A stretch of DNA of 64,000 bases, taken from assembly GCA_945859605.1 (NCBI GenBank), contig OX243822.1, positions 8,347,356 through 8,411,355 of the forward strand, given 5' to 3'. Position numbers and translations under genes: made by a program. Positions within the stretch are counted from its first letter, which is position 1, and every line of letters begins with the position of its first letter. Shown piece by piece: positions 20,872-33,753 of this stretch. The notes below the pieces were generated by a model. That model was given only the letters and a program-made list of their open reading frames with translations, was not told where the DNA came from and ran no database searches. The stretch comes from Lumbricus rubellus. Its lineage: Eukaryota > Annelida > Clitellata > Crassiclitellata > Lumbricidae.

Positions 20872-23800
20872 ATAGGCGCCGAGTTTCCTCCTGTCCCCAC
20901 TCCTACTCCCCATCTCCCATAGACTGTTCAGAAAAAAAAAATTTTGTCTGAATAAAACGCATAGGGTCTTCAAACGTGACATTTATATACATAATTAACC
21001 TACAGAAATCCTGCATCAATATCTCAACGGCAAGTGACCTCTCAAGGACGTTAAAGAATTGAACAATAGTGATTTTTTTTAATATTACAGTCATTTCTTT
21101 AAAAATAATTTCCTGCTATTTTTCAGTCTTTGTGATCTATATTCCTGTTATTCTAGGATAACTTGAGTACTTTTCTTATTTTTTCTTCTTATATTATGTA
21201 TTTGGATTTCAATGTTCTATAAATTTTGTATTCTATGTTGCCAATAAGTCACCATTTGAATTTGTCTTTTGAATTTGTTTCTTGTTTAAGAAAGTTGTTC
21301 AAAAAGATATTTTAAGTTTTCAGGTAGCATTTTCTATTAATGAATTATGTTAGGTTCTGTTATCTATATATTGTACCATTATATTATTAAGTCTATGGAC
21401 GTGAAATCATGTATCTTTGGGGCATAATGTCAATTATGAAATTAATGATACACCATATGACTAGTATGAAACTTACCTAGTCTTTCCTATTAGGTCTATA
21501 ACTTATTAGCTATTTCACTTTACATACAAGAAGTAGGTCTAGGCCTACTTATATGAATAAGTGAACAGCATGAAGATATAATGTTAATGCTAATTAATAT
21601 CTGGTCCAACTAATGAATAGCTAAGCTATATTCACTTTGATAATTTGTATAGATGGCGGAGTCAGCAGACTCTGCTGCTCCGATCACAACACGATCATCC
21701 ACCCAAGTATGGTTGGTCGGTCAGCTGATTGATTGTCTGGACTTAGAACATTTCAAGCAGCTGCCGACATGCGGGGAAGTTCTTAGACGTCTCTTCTTTG
21801 CTATGAAGGTCAATAAACTGAGTTTGTCCACAAGCTGTTCCGATGTAGTGGATGAGATACTCGAAATCTGGCATTCTGCCCATATTCCTACCACACAGAA
21901 GCCAAACGGTGTCTCAAAGCTGAAAGCATTGTATCAGAAACATGTTAGTGTAGGTAAAAATAAGACAAGACGAACAGAAAGGCAGGAGGAATTAGAAGAA
22001 GAGTTTTCTGTATTAATGACGAAGCTGTTCGATATCTCACATGCTGACTGTGATCACATGATACGGATTGATGAGGATCAACAATTTCTTGAGGATCAGC
22101 GAGAAGATAGAAAGATGATCATGGGTAAAGAGGACAAGAAATTCAGAAAAAAGGAGGAGAAGAGAGAACAGCGAAAACGGGCTCAAGCTCAGCAACATGA
22201 AAAGTCTAAGAAGATTGAAAAGCATGACATGTCTGCATATTTGACGGATGAGGATGACATTTCAGAAGATGATACAACTCAACATTCAACAGACGAGGAA
22301 AGAGAATTAGAAATAAGCCAGTACCATCTGCGTCATGCTGCAGCCACTGCATTGACTCCATTGAATACGCATTCATCTGGTAAGAATATACCAAAGATGA
22401 AACGACGGTGTCTCATTGATGACCCGCATTTTGTGGCTAGCTTGGACAGAACAAATACGACACCACGCCAGGCAATGCACATAGTTGCCCCAGCACTGAA
22501 GGCAGTAGGCATCAATGTAAATGATCTGACTCTCTGCACAACATCAGTGTACGAGGCTCGTAAGAAGACCCGTTACTCGATCGAACAAGGCATTAGAGAT
22601 GCATTCTGCCCTAAGACACCTCTTGTAGCTCATTTCGATGGGAAGTTGCTGCCAGATTATGAGGGTGTTAATGCTGATCGCCTGGCAGTTGTTGTGTCTG
22701 GATTAGGAATCGAAAAGCTTCTATCCATTCCAAAACTGTCTGGATCTGGAACTGGTGTCATAATGGGTAATAAGGTTGTTGAAATCCTCAGAGAGTGGGA
22801 AGGAGTGCCAGAATGGTTGGCTGGGCTGTGTTTTGACACAACCAGTGCTAATACAGGAGTCCACAGTGGAGCAATAACTGTTATCCAAGAGTCCTTTGAC
22901 AAACGCCTACTATTCTTGGCTTGCAGACACCATATGTTTGAAATAATTGCAGCTGCCGTTTTTGACTATTTCTTTGTATCCTCTGGACCACAAATTGCAA
23001 TTTTTGCCAGGTTCAAAACCCAGTGGCCTCTCATAGATCAGAGCAAATTTGTTCCGCTTTGTAAGGGTACAAAAGGCTGTTTGACTGGCAGTGAGAAAAT
23101 ATGGCTTGACCAGAACCACCAAGATGTAGTTCAATTTCTTTGTGCACAGCTGAATAGAGACAACCAGCCACGGCAAGACTACTTAGAATTCATAAAGCTT
23201 AGTCTTGTTGCACTTGATGAGGCCAGTCGTATTGGGGATGGTGACAATACCCACTTCAGTCCACCTGGTGCATATCATCGTGCCAGGTGGATGGCAAAGG
23301 GCATATACTGCCTGAAAATACTTCTTTTCAGAGAACAGTTCAAAATGAATGCTAAGGAACTGCAGGCTATGAGAAGAATCAGCCTTTTTACCATTACCAT
23401 GTACGTTAAGGCATGGTTCACTGCACCCGTCACTTGTGATGCTCCTTTCAATGATCTGTGTTTGCTACAAAGCATAGAGGCATTCCACAGCATTGATAGC
23501 CAGGTTGCAGAGGTAGCTCTTCACAAAATGAAAGGACATCTCTGGTACATCAGCGAAGATTTAGCAGGATTGTCACTATTTTCTGACAAGGTTTTTGCTG
23601 ATGAAAAGAAACGAATGGTTTCCGCGTTACGCAAGCCACCGAACAAACTGGATTTACGGAGAATTGATCCAAAAACCATCAGGACATTTAAGGAGAAAAC
23701 TTTATCTGAGTTCGTGACACAACGATCGATGCATCTCTTTACTGCACTCAAACTCAGTCAAGACTTTCTCTCATCTGATCCCGAAACATGGAATTGCCGA

Positions 23801-24378
23801 GAGGATTACCGTCATGCGAAAGAGACCGTTGCAGCGCTCTCGGTTATTAATGACTGTGCAGAGCGTGCAGTGAAGTTGGCAACTGACTATAATTTGGCAC
23901 TGACACATGACGAGCAGCAACGTCAGCTCATCTTCCAAGTAGTTGAACACCATCGAAAGCAGACGGCCACAGCTCCACACAAGAAGATCTTCACACTTCA
24001 ATGACAGTTATGTTAATATAAGAAACTCAAACACAACTACAATTGTATTATTACACAGTAACAGTCATGACATATTACTCATTTAACAGTATTGCAAATT
24101 GTGTGTATTGTGAAATATTTTTAATGCGTGACAGCAGCTGAAATTTGCAATTAATTAACTGGTTTTGTTAACTTTTACGAAAAATTTCACTTTTTGAAAA
24201 CTTTAGTTGCTTTGAGAGGTCACTTAACATGATCCTATAGCCATAAGATTTCACTGAGTTGTTCTTTACACCAAATGTCACAAATCCCGGGGGTATGCGA
24301 TATAACCATGCAAAATTTTTTTTTGCCCATGTATGAGCTGAACACTCTAATCTCCCACTTGATTTCCCCATCCCTCTC
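20872..24378 (+). mobile_element. DNA transposon with intact transposase-like ORF
   Basis: The ORF at 21653-24004 is flanked by imperfect inverted arms. On the left AAAAAATTTTG (about 20935-20946), GACATTT (about 20980) and AAGTGACCTCTCAA (21031-21045) appear in order. Their complements recur in mirror order on the right: AGAGGTCACTT (about 24216), AAATGTCAC (about 24273) and CAAAATTTTTTTTTG (about 24312-24326). Spacing is similar (about 86-100 bp). The left arm abuts the end of an unrelated dispersed repeat at 20870. Exact outer ends and target duplication were not resolved. Confidence 0.6.
21653..24004 (+). CDS. Intact 783-aa transposase-like protein, unnamed RNase H-fold family
   Basis: The longest intact frame in the window. 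Residues 1-110 look like a helical N-terminal domain. Residues 115-205 are highly charged coiled coil (EEKREQRKRAQAQQ), followed by an acidic linker. The conserved core has VAHFDGK (Asp about 329), a segment ending GLCFDTTSANTG (Asp about 395) and ACRHHMFE (about 423-430). A Cys-x2-His motif between the second Asp and the final Glu is known from hAT, MULE, Kolobok and P-type DDE transposases, so a DDE role is inferred. GAYHRARWMAKGIYCLK follows near residue 545. I do not recognise a named family; my memory is that similar multi-copy proteins occur in arthropods and cnidarians. The ATG at 21653 is the first in frame. Domestication is possible, but the inverted arms favour a transposon. Confidence 0.8.
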   Translation: MAESADSAAPITTRSSTQVWLVGQLIDCLDLEHFKQLPTCGEVLRRLFFAMKVNKLSLSTSCSDVVDEILEIWHSAHIPTTQKPNGVSKLKALYQKHVSVGKNKTRRTERQEELEEEFSVLMTKLFDISHADCDHMIRIDEDQQFLEDQREDRKMIMGKEDKKFRKKEEKREQRKRAQAQQHEKSKKIEKHDMSAYLTDEDDISEDDTTQHSTDEERELEISQYHLRHAAATALTPLNTHSSGKNIPKMKRRCLIDDPHFVASLDRTNTTPRQAMHIVAPALKAVGINVNDLTLCTTSVYEARKKTRYSIEQGIRDAFCPKTPLVAHFDGKLLPDYEGVNADRLAVVVSGLGIEKLLSIPKLSGSGTGVIMGNKVVEILREWEGVPEWLAGLCFDTTSANTGVHSGAITVIQESFDKRLLFLACRHHMFEIIAAAVFDYFFVSSGPQIAIFARFKTQWPLIDQSKFVPLCKGTKGCLTGSEKIWLDQNHQDVVQFLCAQLNRDNQPRQDYLEFIKLSLVALDEASRIGDGDNTHFSPPGAYHRARWMAKGIYCLKILLFREQFKMNAKELQAMRRISLFTITMYVKAWFTAPVTCDAPFNDLCLLQSIEAFHSIDSQVAEVALHKMKGHLWYISEDLAGLSLFSDKVFADEKKRMVSALRKPPNKLDLRRIDPKTIRTFKEKTLSEFVTQRSMHLFTALKLSQDFLSSDPETWNCREDYRHAKETVAALSVINDCAERAVKLATDYNLALTHDEQQRQLIFQVVEHHRKQTATAPHKKIFTLQ

Positions 24379-24517
24379 ACCCAGTGTTTATTATACTATA
24401 TTAGTATACACTGTGCGTTGGCTTCAAGGAGATGAAGTCTAGCCTATCCATCTCCATGAAACCGCTAGAGACAAGGTTTGTGGATTGATCTTGGGCTAGA
24501 GATAAAGAGAAAGCGCG

Positions 24518-24625
24518 CGCGAGCGAGAGAGAGAGAGAGAGAGATGAAGACAGACAGACAGGCAGACAGACAGACATACACAGACAGACAGACAGACACA
24601 CATACAGACAGACAGACAAAGGATA
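24518..24625. repeat. (GA)n and (CAGA)n microsatellites
   Basis: GAGAGAGA then (CAGACAGA)n runs just downstream of the end of XKR-B. Confidence 0.95.
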
Positions 24626-24720
24626 GGAAGATAGGTAAGGACGTCCTTGCATTTCTTTTTTTACTCTTTAAGCTCTGCGGGCGAGCAGAACTCGTGGAGC
24701 AGCTCCATGCATGGTATGCA

Positions 24721-24949
24721 TCACTGAATTCTGTTCGTTCTATCGTTAGAGTCATTGTTCGGGTGGAAGTGCAGATAGTACGTCACCTGGATTGCTATGC
24801 CGATCAGGTGGAGAGACAGAATCGAAATCATGACCGGATGGAGGAGGGAAGGAGCTGGAACCGGATCGGCAACCGGACTCGGGACGAGAAAGATGGCAAG
24901 AGCCATTGCCAAGTTCTCCATGAAGATCAGAATGTAAAACAAAAGGTAT
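24721..24949 (-). CDS. XKR: XKR-B exon 4
   Basis: Starts after TATTGTTTCAG at 24949 and ends with TGA at 24721-24723. Encodes YLLFYILIFMENLAMALAIF, the typical late membrane helix of XK proteins, then a Pro-rich loop, a last helix (ISILSLHLIGIAIQVTYYL) and a short tail HFHPNNDSNDRTNRIQ. The tail is short for the family and shows no caspase-type site. Confidence 0.85.
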
Positions 24950-25151
24950 CTGAAACAATAGAAAAAAACAGAATGCAAAGCAAAAGGTATCTAAAAGAAT
25001 AGAAATCAGAGTTTCATCTAAAATTTTCGGTGTAACCACACCCAGTCTGTATAATTATAGGCCTATATAATATATAGCCTACATGTATTATATTTAAAAA
25101 AATTATATATAGCTTGTAAACACGTGATTGACTGATCACTCACTCATTCCT

Positions 25152-25189
<38 letters not shown>

Positions 25190-27370
25190 CATTCAATCCA
25201 TGAATCACTTGCACTCTCACATTCTTAATCAACCAATCTCATGCCCTCACTCACTGAATAAATCATCAATCAGTCATCAAACAAATCAATCATCAATCAA
25301 TAAATCAAAAAGTAAGTCTCTTAATCAGCAACAGCATGACAATATTCTGCAAACATAATCTAGTTTCAAACAATTTCAGACTCACTTAAGTCTAGAGTGT
25401 CCTTCCGAAACATTGACATAGTCGAAAATGTTCAGCAGCGCCATGAGCACCAGAATCAAAACCTCGGACGCCGAACACATACAGGGCGTCGTCTGCAGCT
25501 GGCGCTTTATCCATAGAAACATCAATGCAGCGTGGAACGCAATCACCATGATGATCCAGAAACGGAAGTACAACGCAAACAGCGCGAATGCGAGAATGCG
25601 GGCAGACACTGAGCAAGAACGCCAGGCAAACATGGCGATGGTTGCTCGATTGGTCATGTCGGACTTTTTGGCAATCGAGTTGCGAAGCATCGTGTAGAAG
25701 ATGGTAAGAGTCCATGCGATGGAGGTCACCGAAGATACACAACTAACAACCTGAAAAACGGCTGCAATAGAAAACAGCAAATAAACATAGGGGCTGATAA
25801 TCAAGATCATAGTAGTTAGAAAAAAATTCTATTTTTTTTATTCTTCTCGGAAAATCCCGAATAATTTATATTTTGAACTTTTTGTATGTCACTAGGCCTA
25901 TATTTGTTTTGCATTAAAAAAATCCGTGTTTATTCGGTTTTGTCGTTTTAAACACCTATGATCAAAACAGAGAAAATGTGCTTTGGAATGCTCAGTGGCG
26001 GCGCCAGGATTTCAGGTAAAACCGTAAGAGGGGCTCTAACTTCTAAGCCATTCCTCCCTTCCAGAGGCGCAACTAGAACATCTTCCTCGATGGTACTCAT
26101 ACTTCAAGCGCCGAAGGCGCGAAGCTGTGTCTTGTCTACTATGTCTAGGTTTTTTGGTAAGGGTCTAGCTTTTTCCTCACGTCGCTTTATCCGACTTTTT
26201 ACATAAAATTTGCTTGAAGTGAAAATGCACAAAAGACGTGATAAAGTCGATTTAAAACAAGAATTTGGCCCAAAAATTGTAAATTTTAAGTGAACGACTG
26301 AAAACAAGGTCATCAGAAATTTTATCGAGAAGGAACTGAGAGCAAATTTTAATCATGGGACGACTAAAGAAAGGTCGTCAAAAAATTAAAATCAGAAAAC
26401 ATGAAAAATCCATGTATTTTTCAGAGAAATTGTCTATCTAGCCTTTTCTAGCCTTTTTTCTATCGAATCTAACCTTTTTCGAAAATTCGGAGTTACATCC
26501 CTGGTTATACTGGCTCAACATACCCAAAATGTGTAACCTAATAAAAAAAATTATTATGCGTAGGCCTCAACTATATGTAATATGTGTATTTTGAGACAAA
26601 TGCTTCGTTTTGAGCCAGTGAGCAGAGGGAGGCGTTTGGGGAGGGGATATGTCTTCCCATTCTCGATTTTTTCACAGTTAAAACTAGCCAAAAAGGTCAT
26701 TGTCCTCCGATTGGAAGTAATTTACCTTGGAGTATGGGAAAGGAGTTGTGCAGTTCTAAAAATTCCTTTAAAACAGCCCTGGGCGGCAGGGTTGACATAT
26801 CTGTGTTGTAATCTCGCCGCCACTGGAAATGCTACCACGCACGATTAGCCCAATGATTGAAGCACGTTAGGTGAAATAAAAACAGAAAATCAGTTTAAAT
26901 GCATCCCAGTAGCAATAATTCTAACAATAATAAGGAGACTAGTTCTTTTAATTATTACTTACTAGCGTACCCGGCCACGCGTTGCTGTGGCTGAAAAGAG
27001 CATCCAACCACCCGTCCCTACCTCCATTCGACCTCCCCTTCTCCTATTCTCCCTTCCCCTATTCTCCATTCCCCCCTCCCCTTTACCCTCATCCTCCCCT
27101 CCCCTACCCTCCCCTTCCCCTCCTCTTCCCACCCCTCCCCGTTCAATCCACTCCCCCTCTACCTCCTCCCGTCCCCTTCCCCCTCCACCTCCCCTGCACC
27201 CTACCCTCCTCCCCTCCCAGTCCCCTCCCTCCGTCCCTTCCTCTGCCACATGCATCACTCCCTCCTCCATCCCTCCCCTCCGCTCCATCGCCTCCCTCTT
27301 CGTCCCGCTCCCACCCCCTCCTTTCCTCCCTCACATCGTCGCGTACGCAACACAGCCGCTATTGAATGTG

Positions 27371-27446
<76 letters not shown>

Positions 27447-30400
27447 TATATATATATATATAAATGAAAATGTTTATAGGCGCGGTTTGCATAAAGCTTT
27501 TTTGCTAAAATCTTTTACACCAAACAACAGCTTTCACTTGGATTCGACCGATTCCGAGCTGAATATGCGCTATATAAGCCTTGCGGAACCACCATTTGAA
27601 ACGCGACCGAATTCGGTGAAGGGATATAGACGGGTTGAATTTGAACTCGGAATCGGTCAAATTCAACCCGTCCATATGCCTTCACCGAATTCGGTTGCGT
27701 TTCAAATGCCTTTGCTAAAATCTTTTACAAAAAAAGCATTATGCAAACCAGCGCTTACTCTAACAGAACGTTTTGGTGCAATTTTGAAAAGAATCGGCCT
27801 AGGACTTTCCGAGATCCTTGGTCCGAAAGATTCGTGCGTACGCAGTTACATTTTTATTTATATAGATTACCTATGATCACTCAGACAGCAGACATATAAC
27901 ACAATTATATTCTTCCAATGAAACATAGGCCTAAATGTCTGTCGGTAGCAGTGACTACTGATAGCATGGATGTTGCAAACACAAAATGAAAACCAACCAA
28001 AGTAGACTGTCTTTGAGAATCCATAATCCGGATGCATGATAATGTATAGTTGAAGAGTGAGCTGGGGCGCTGCTTCCATGTAGCACTCAAGCAGTCGAAG
28101 AAAGGTGGAATAAAGATCATCGGAAGCCTTCTTTTCATGCCAGTAGTCACGCTCCTTCGCGGACATGAATTTAACCGCCCGGCGAATCTGAAGACCGCAC
28201 CATATGTTATCTGCATACCTAGAAAAGCAATGTGGCAACAAGTTACACGATACCTGTAGTTTACTTGGAAACCCTTAAAAATCACAAATTATTATTTTTA
28301 GCAGTAGTGTGACGGGTGTGATGGGTCGCAAAGGTTTGTCAGTCACTCATTCAATTGAGTAAAGCGGGGAGGAGACCCGACCGACGACTCCAATTGGAGC
28401 GTAGACTCGGAACCGACCTGGGCTGGCGAATCAAAGTCCACCGTGCCCACCTTCTCGTGGTGCGACCTGTTAGTAACCTTTCTGTATGGAAGGGTGAACG
28501 AACGGGCACGGATGGCAAACGGGGGGAAGACAATGGCAAACCACCCTTTATCTTCTGCCAAGAAAAAAGTCATGGTGTATTCAAGGACGTTGGAGAGAAT
28601 ACACCAGGGCTTTCGCCAGAGCTCCAGAAGCTGACGGCACCAGGTGACCAGGTGAGTGTGACGGAAACCGATCCGTCACTTAGGCCTATAGTGAATTTTA
28701 TCGGCTTAGTCACTCAGTTGATTTAGTAAATAATGCGATTATGAAACGGTTTCTTATAGTCAATAAAATTATTTGTTGTCAATTCAGAGTTATACAAAAT
28801 CGGGAAAGCCGAAGAGCGAAGTATAGCGCTAAAAGATTTCTGGTTGCTTAGGATCGCTAAGCTTTTTTACAGTGCTTCGTTCTTCTTGTTCTTCTTTTTG
28901 TTCTTGTTCTTGTTCTTGTTCTTGTTCTTCTTCTTGTTCTTCTTGTTCTTCTTCATGCTCTTCCTCTTGTTCTTCTCCTTCTTCTTCTTCTCCTCCTCCT
29001 CCTCCTCCTCTTCTTCTTCTTCTTCTTCTTCTTCTTCTTCTTCTTCTTCTTCCAGTTCTTGCTGAGAGAAGCCGAGATCGCCATGTATCCATTAGTGCGG
29101 ATTTAATTAAATGGATATTATTCCGACTTAATTTGTGACCGGAACCTTTAGAGGAGCGAATCGGCAAGTCTAGTGGTCGCTGTCGATGTGCAACGAGGAA
29201 GTCGACCAGATCGTGTCGAGATCCGTTGCTGAATCGAAGTATTGGGCTGAGTATAACCTACCGCTGCTGCTGCTGCTGTCGGGCATGGAAGAGATCAGTT
29301 TCTTTTGCCAAAGATATACATTTTGGGAGATCGCAGGGAGTTCGCTAAACAGTGGCGGCGCCAGGATTTTTTGTTTGGGGGGGGGGCTGAAGCCCTAAGT
29401 CCTTCCTCCCTCATAATTATTGCAAGCGCCGAAGGCGCGAAGCTGCAAGTGCCGAAGGCACGAAGCCCGTACCGACTAGGGGGTCTGGGGGAGCGTCGTA
29501 AGCTCCCCCAGCGGGGTCTGGGGCGGAGCCCCAGCCGCCAACGCATTTTTAGCTCTGTTGACCTCAACTGGAGCCCTTTTAAGGCTCTTTTTGACAGCTG
29601 TTTATGCACAATACAATCATGAAAACAACGGGGTCTGGGGCGGAGCCCCAGCCACCAGCGCATTTTTAGCTCTGTTGACCTCAACTGGAGCCCTTTTAGG
29701 CTCTTTTTTGACAGCTATTTATGAACGATAAAATCATGAAAACTTCAATAAGAGGTCGTTTTGCAGAGTCGCAGACTATACCAATATAAGAATATGTCAA
29801 AATTTTATTGTAAAAGAAATGGGTTTCGTCTTTACTATGATCACGAAAGTTAAAAGTTTAGGCCTATAGCCTAACATGTTTATAAGTCTACTGCAGTGTT
29901 GTTGAAAGTATCAGGCAAATGTACGTAGCCTAAGTAAAAGTAAAAGTAAAGTGGATTTTAATTACTTAAGTAAAAGTAAAAGTACTCATCACAAATTTTA
30001 CTTAGCCTAAGTAAAAGTAAAAAGTATCTCTTTCCAATAATACTTTTAAAGTAAAAAGTAAAAGTACCGAGCCTTTCTATAACTCAATTGATTATTAACC
30101 TTCAAAAATACTAAATTCTCGAAATGGTTAGGCCCATCATTGAGTCTAGTACGCACGCTTCTGATTCATTTTAGCACAATGCACAGCCGAAGAGCATTTC
30201 TGCTGCAGAAATGGCAATGCATCCAGCGCGCACCACTATCGAAAATCTATTTTTAGGCATGCAAATTTGAATAAGCTGTCTTAGCTTATAGGGCCTAACG
30301 CTTTGAAGTAACGAACATTGTAACGAGTGTCGCATAAATTGTAACGAAGTAAAAGTACTGAAATATGGGTAAAATTTTACTTCGTTGAAATTAAAAGTAT

Positions 30401-33400
30401 TTTATTTTTTTGATACTTCGTTACATGTGAAAGTACTCAAACTTTTACTTAAGTACAGTAACGCGTTACTTTTACTTTGTTACTGTACAACACTGGTATA
30501 CTGTCATATGGGTAGGCCTACTGTATAGGAAACCCTAGGAGGCCACTAGCAGACGGATGAGTTTGTGGGAGGAGATATGCCCCTCCCCATTATCTTAATG
30601 TTTTTTTAATTTTCACGCTGCAATGGTAGCATCTGTGACTGTCTTATAGCGAAAATACTTATGTAGTATCTCTTCCTATTGCTTAAATCTGACAAATTTC
30701 CTAAAGCACTGTTATGGCAATGTATGGCATTATTTTGAGCTGTCATCGCAGCAAGAATATCTCATAAATTCAATGCTGAAAGACATGGTTTAAGAGTTCA
30801 ATAAATATCTCCTCCCAATTTTATCTAAGTGTCTCATCACCTCAATGCTGGTAGTTGTGGTTTGTGACTTCAGAAAGTGCCCCTCCTGTTGTTTAAATTT
30901 TTAAATCCCCCCCAGAGTGGTAGCATTTTAATCTGTCATCTGAACAAATTTTCTCATAATTTAATTGCTGAAAGACCTGGTTTAAGAGTTCAATAAAATA
31001 TGTCCCTGAACGTTAAAATTTTTGAATTTCCTCACTGCAAGAGTAGCTTTTTAAGATGTCGTCTCAACAAAATTGCTTATTATGGATAAAGAATTATGGA
31101 TGACACTGTAGAAATTTAAATGATATATCTGAAATATTTATAAAATATTTGGGTAGCCCTACAGTTAAGCACCTCCGAGACTCCGTCCCCCAATCATAAA
31201 CAGGCCCGGCATTAGGGCCAGGCGACGAGTCTGTAGCCGCCGTGGGCCCTGCGCTTTCAGGTCCTCGCGCTACTCACCTTAATTTTTACTATGATGATAT
31301 TGGCAGCTTTAATTGCTTGGCAGCATTAATTAATAGCATACTGAGGTCATTTTGCCAAATGAAAGTGATTGGGTGTGTTGGAAAAGGTTCCAAAAGAGCG
31401 AGTCTGCAAATAAAGCGAGTCACAACTACTAGTGTACACGCAGGCTAGGTCTGGACTGAAAGTGAGACGGGTCTGTCAGGGTCTGCGACCTGGCAATGAT
31501 TTTCGTGATCTGCTGGTGCCGGGTATCAGTCCAGTCGGGAAGCAAGTTTAACAATTTTTGGGAAAACAACTAAAAAACAGGTCGTCAGATAGGCTACAAT
31601 AAATAGGTAAAAATGGTATAATTTTGAAATTTTATGAGTAAATGACTAAAAAAAGGTCGTCAGGTACCAAAAATGGGTGAAATTTGTACAATTTTGGGCG
31701 AATGACCAAAAAAGATCGTCATGAAATTTTCGGCTCAATTAAAGGCTTCGGTTCGTCCGCCACAGTCAGACCCGGCAACTTTCCCAAACCACTTTTAGCC
31801 CTGGGCTATGCCTACCGGTAGAATTCGATTTTTCTAGAATATTAAAACCTATGGCATAAGCTTACAGTGCCTTATTGGCAGGAAATCAACTTCGCAAATG
31901 CTATGCTTGAGAATCGCTTGCTGCATTGGGCCCCGCACACCCTAGGGCCGGGCTTGACTACAAACTTGTGGAACGTTCCCGTGGCATTTCCCCCAAGTCT
32001 CCCCATAGGTGCTGCTGCTAATTGAAACCCCATTTCGTATGTGGTTGCACAGGACTAGCTGGGGGCTGGAATTCCGAACCGGCGGGATGAAGGAGGCTGA
32101 GGTCCGGACCGGTCTGTAGACGTAAAGGGGCTGGAATTTCGAACTGGCGGGAGAAAGAGGGCTGAGGTCCGAACCGGTCTGGAGGAGTGAAGGGCTGAAA
32201 GTCAGAACTGGCGAGATGGAGGGGCTGAGGTCAGGACCGGTCTGGAGGATGGAAGGGGCTGAAAGTCCGAACTGGTGAGATGAAGGGGCTGAGGTCCGGA
32301 CCGGTCTGCAGGATGGAAGGGGCTGAAAGTCCGACCTGGCGAAATGAAGTGGGCTGAGGTCCGGACCGGTCTGGAGAATGGAAGGGGCTGAAAGTCCGAA
32401 CTGGCGAGATGGAGGGGCTGAGGTCAGGACCGGTCTGGAGGAGTGAAGGGGCTGAAAGTCCGAACTGGCGAGATGAAGGGGCTGAGGTCCGGACCGGTCT
32501 GCAGGATGGAAGGGGCTGAAAGTCCGAACTGGCGAAATGAAGTGGGCTGAGGTCCGGACCGGTCTGGAGAATGGAAGGGGCTGAAAGTCCGAACTGGCGA
32601 GATGAAGGGGCTGAGATCCGGAGCGGTCTGGAGTATGGAGGGGGCTGAAAGTCCGAACTAGCGAGAGGAAGAGGGCTGTGGTCCGGAGCAGTCTGGAGGA
32701 TGGAGGGGGCTGAAAGTCCGAACTAGCGAGAGGAAGGGGGCTGAGGTCCGGATTGTTCTGAATCCGGGCTGGAGGGGAAGGGCTGGATCCACCAGGACAT
32801 TTTTGAATTTCGCCACAATAACATAGTTGATTTCGGTGCCGTTGGTCGTTCTCTAGTTTCCTTATTGCGAAGAAAGCGTTATAGACATTTTCGGCTTTTT
32901 CGTTTGGGGGGGCTGAGCCACGTTTAGGGGGGGGCTTAGCCCCCCCTAGCCCCCCCTGGCGCCGCCACTGTCGCTAAATTCTTTATTTTCTATGTCAAAT
33001 TGGGGATTCATAGACCTGGAAACTCCATATGGTTACAGGAAAGCCGGTCTAAGATATAAAGATTGCTTGTAGCCCTGAAAGACCATTAATCCATAAAATA
33101 AATATAAGTCATTTGCATTTGTGATAGATCTATAGGATTGCTTGAAATGTCATAGTTAGATTTAATGTAGGCCTAAGTGTTTTATGTTCTGCAGTATATC
33201 TTTAATTACTGCTAATGCATATGAAAGGAACTCAGATATATTGCTGGGGATAATGGCCTCCAATCCTGATATATGAGAAGAGTGTAATGACAAGGGGTCG
33301 TGAATTTTCCAAGAAGTTGCTGAGTCGAATAGCCACAGAAACTAGGTCCACCACGGTCTTCATCTTTCTTGGGGTCTAGCGGCCTTTCACTTTTTAGGCT

Positions 33401-33715
33401 CTATCCGCTGTCAGGGAGGAAAAGACCGGAGAGAGCGGGACGAAGAGGGTGGGGAGGGAGCGGAAGGGGAGCAATGGAGGAGGGAGGGATGCAGGGAGGG
33501 GTAGGCGGAGGGGAGTGGGAGGGGGTGGGGGAGTGGGAGGGGGTGGGGGAGGGGAGGTGAGGGTAAGGAAAGGGGAGGCGAAGGGGGAGGGTTGGGGAGG
33601 AGGAAAGGGAAGGGGGAGATGGTGGGCGAGAAGGAGGGGGTTGGGGAGGGGGAGGTAGGGAGGGATGGTTGGATGTTCTTTTCAGCCACAGCAACGCGTG
33701 GCCGGGTTCAGCTAG

Positions 33716-33753
<38 letters not shown>

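Larger units (their letters stand above)
29350..32970. mobile_element. hAT-type element, 3.6 kb, TSD TCGCTAAA
   Basis: Ends CAGTGGCGGCGCCAGG and CCTGGCGCCGCCACTG are perfect inverted repeats. TCGCTAAA flanks both sides (29342-29349 and 32971-32978). It sits in intron 1 of XKR-B. It holds a two-copy 117-bp tandem unit (29514-29745), a nested MITE (29894-30495) and a long minisatellite, but no transposase. Confidence 0.92.

Noticed and set aside
26982..27463. Long Pro/Ser-rich open frames
   Set aside because: Produced by C-rich and (TA)n low complexity inside a Helitron-like element; same for 33401-33694, 34341-34735 and 57373-57889.
28829..29167. Glu/Arg-rich or Phe/Ser-rich open frames
   Set aside because: Caused by the (TTC)n/(TCC)n microsatellite.
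29350..32970. Autonomous hAT transposon
   Set aside because: No frame with transposase motifs; the length comes from a nested MITE and minisatellite.
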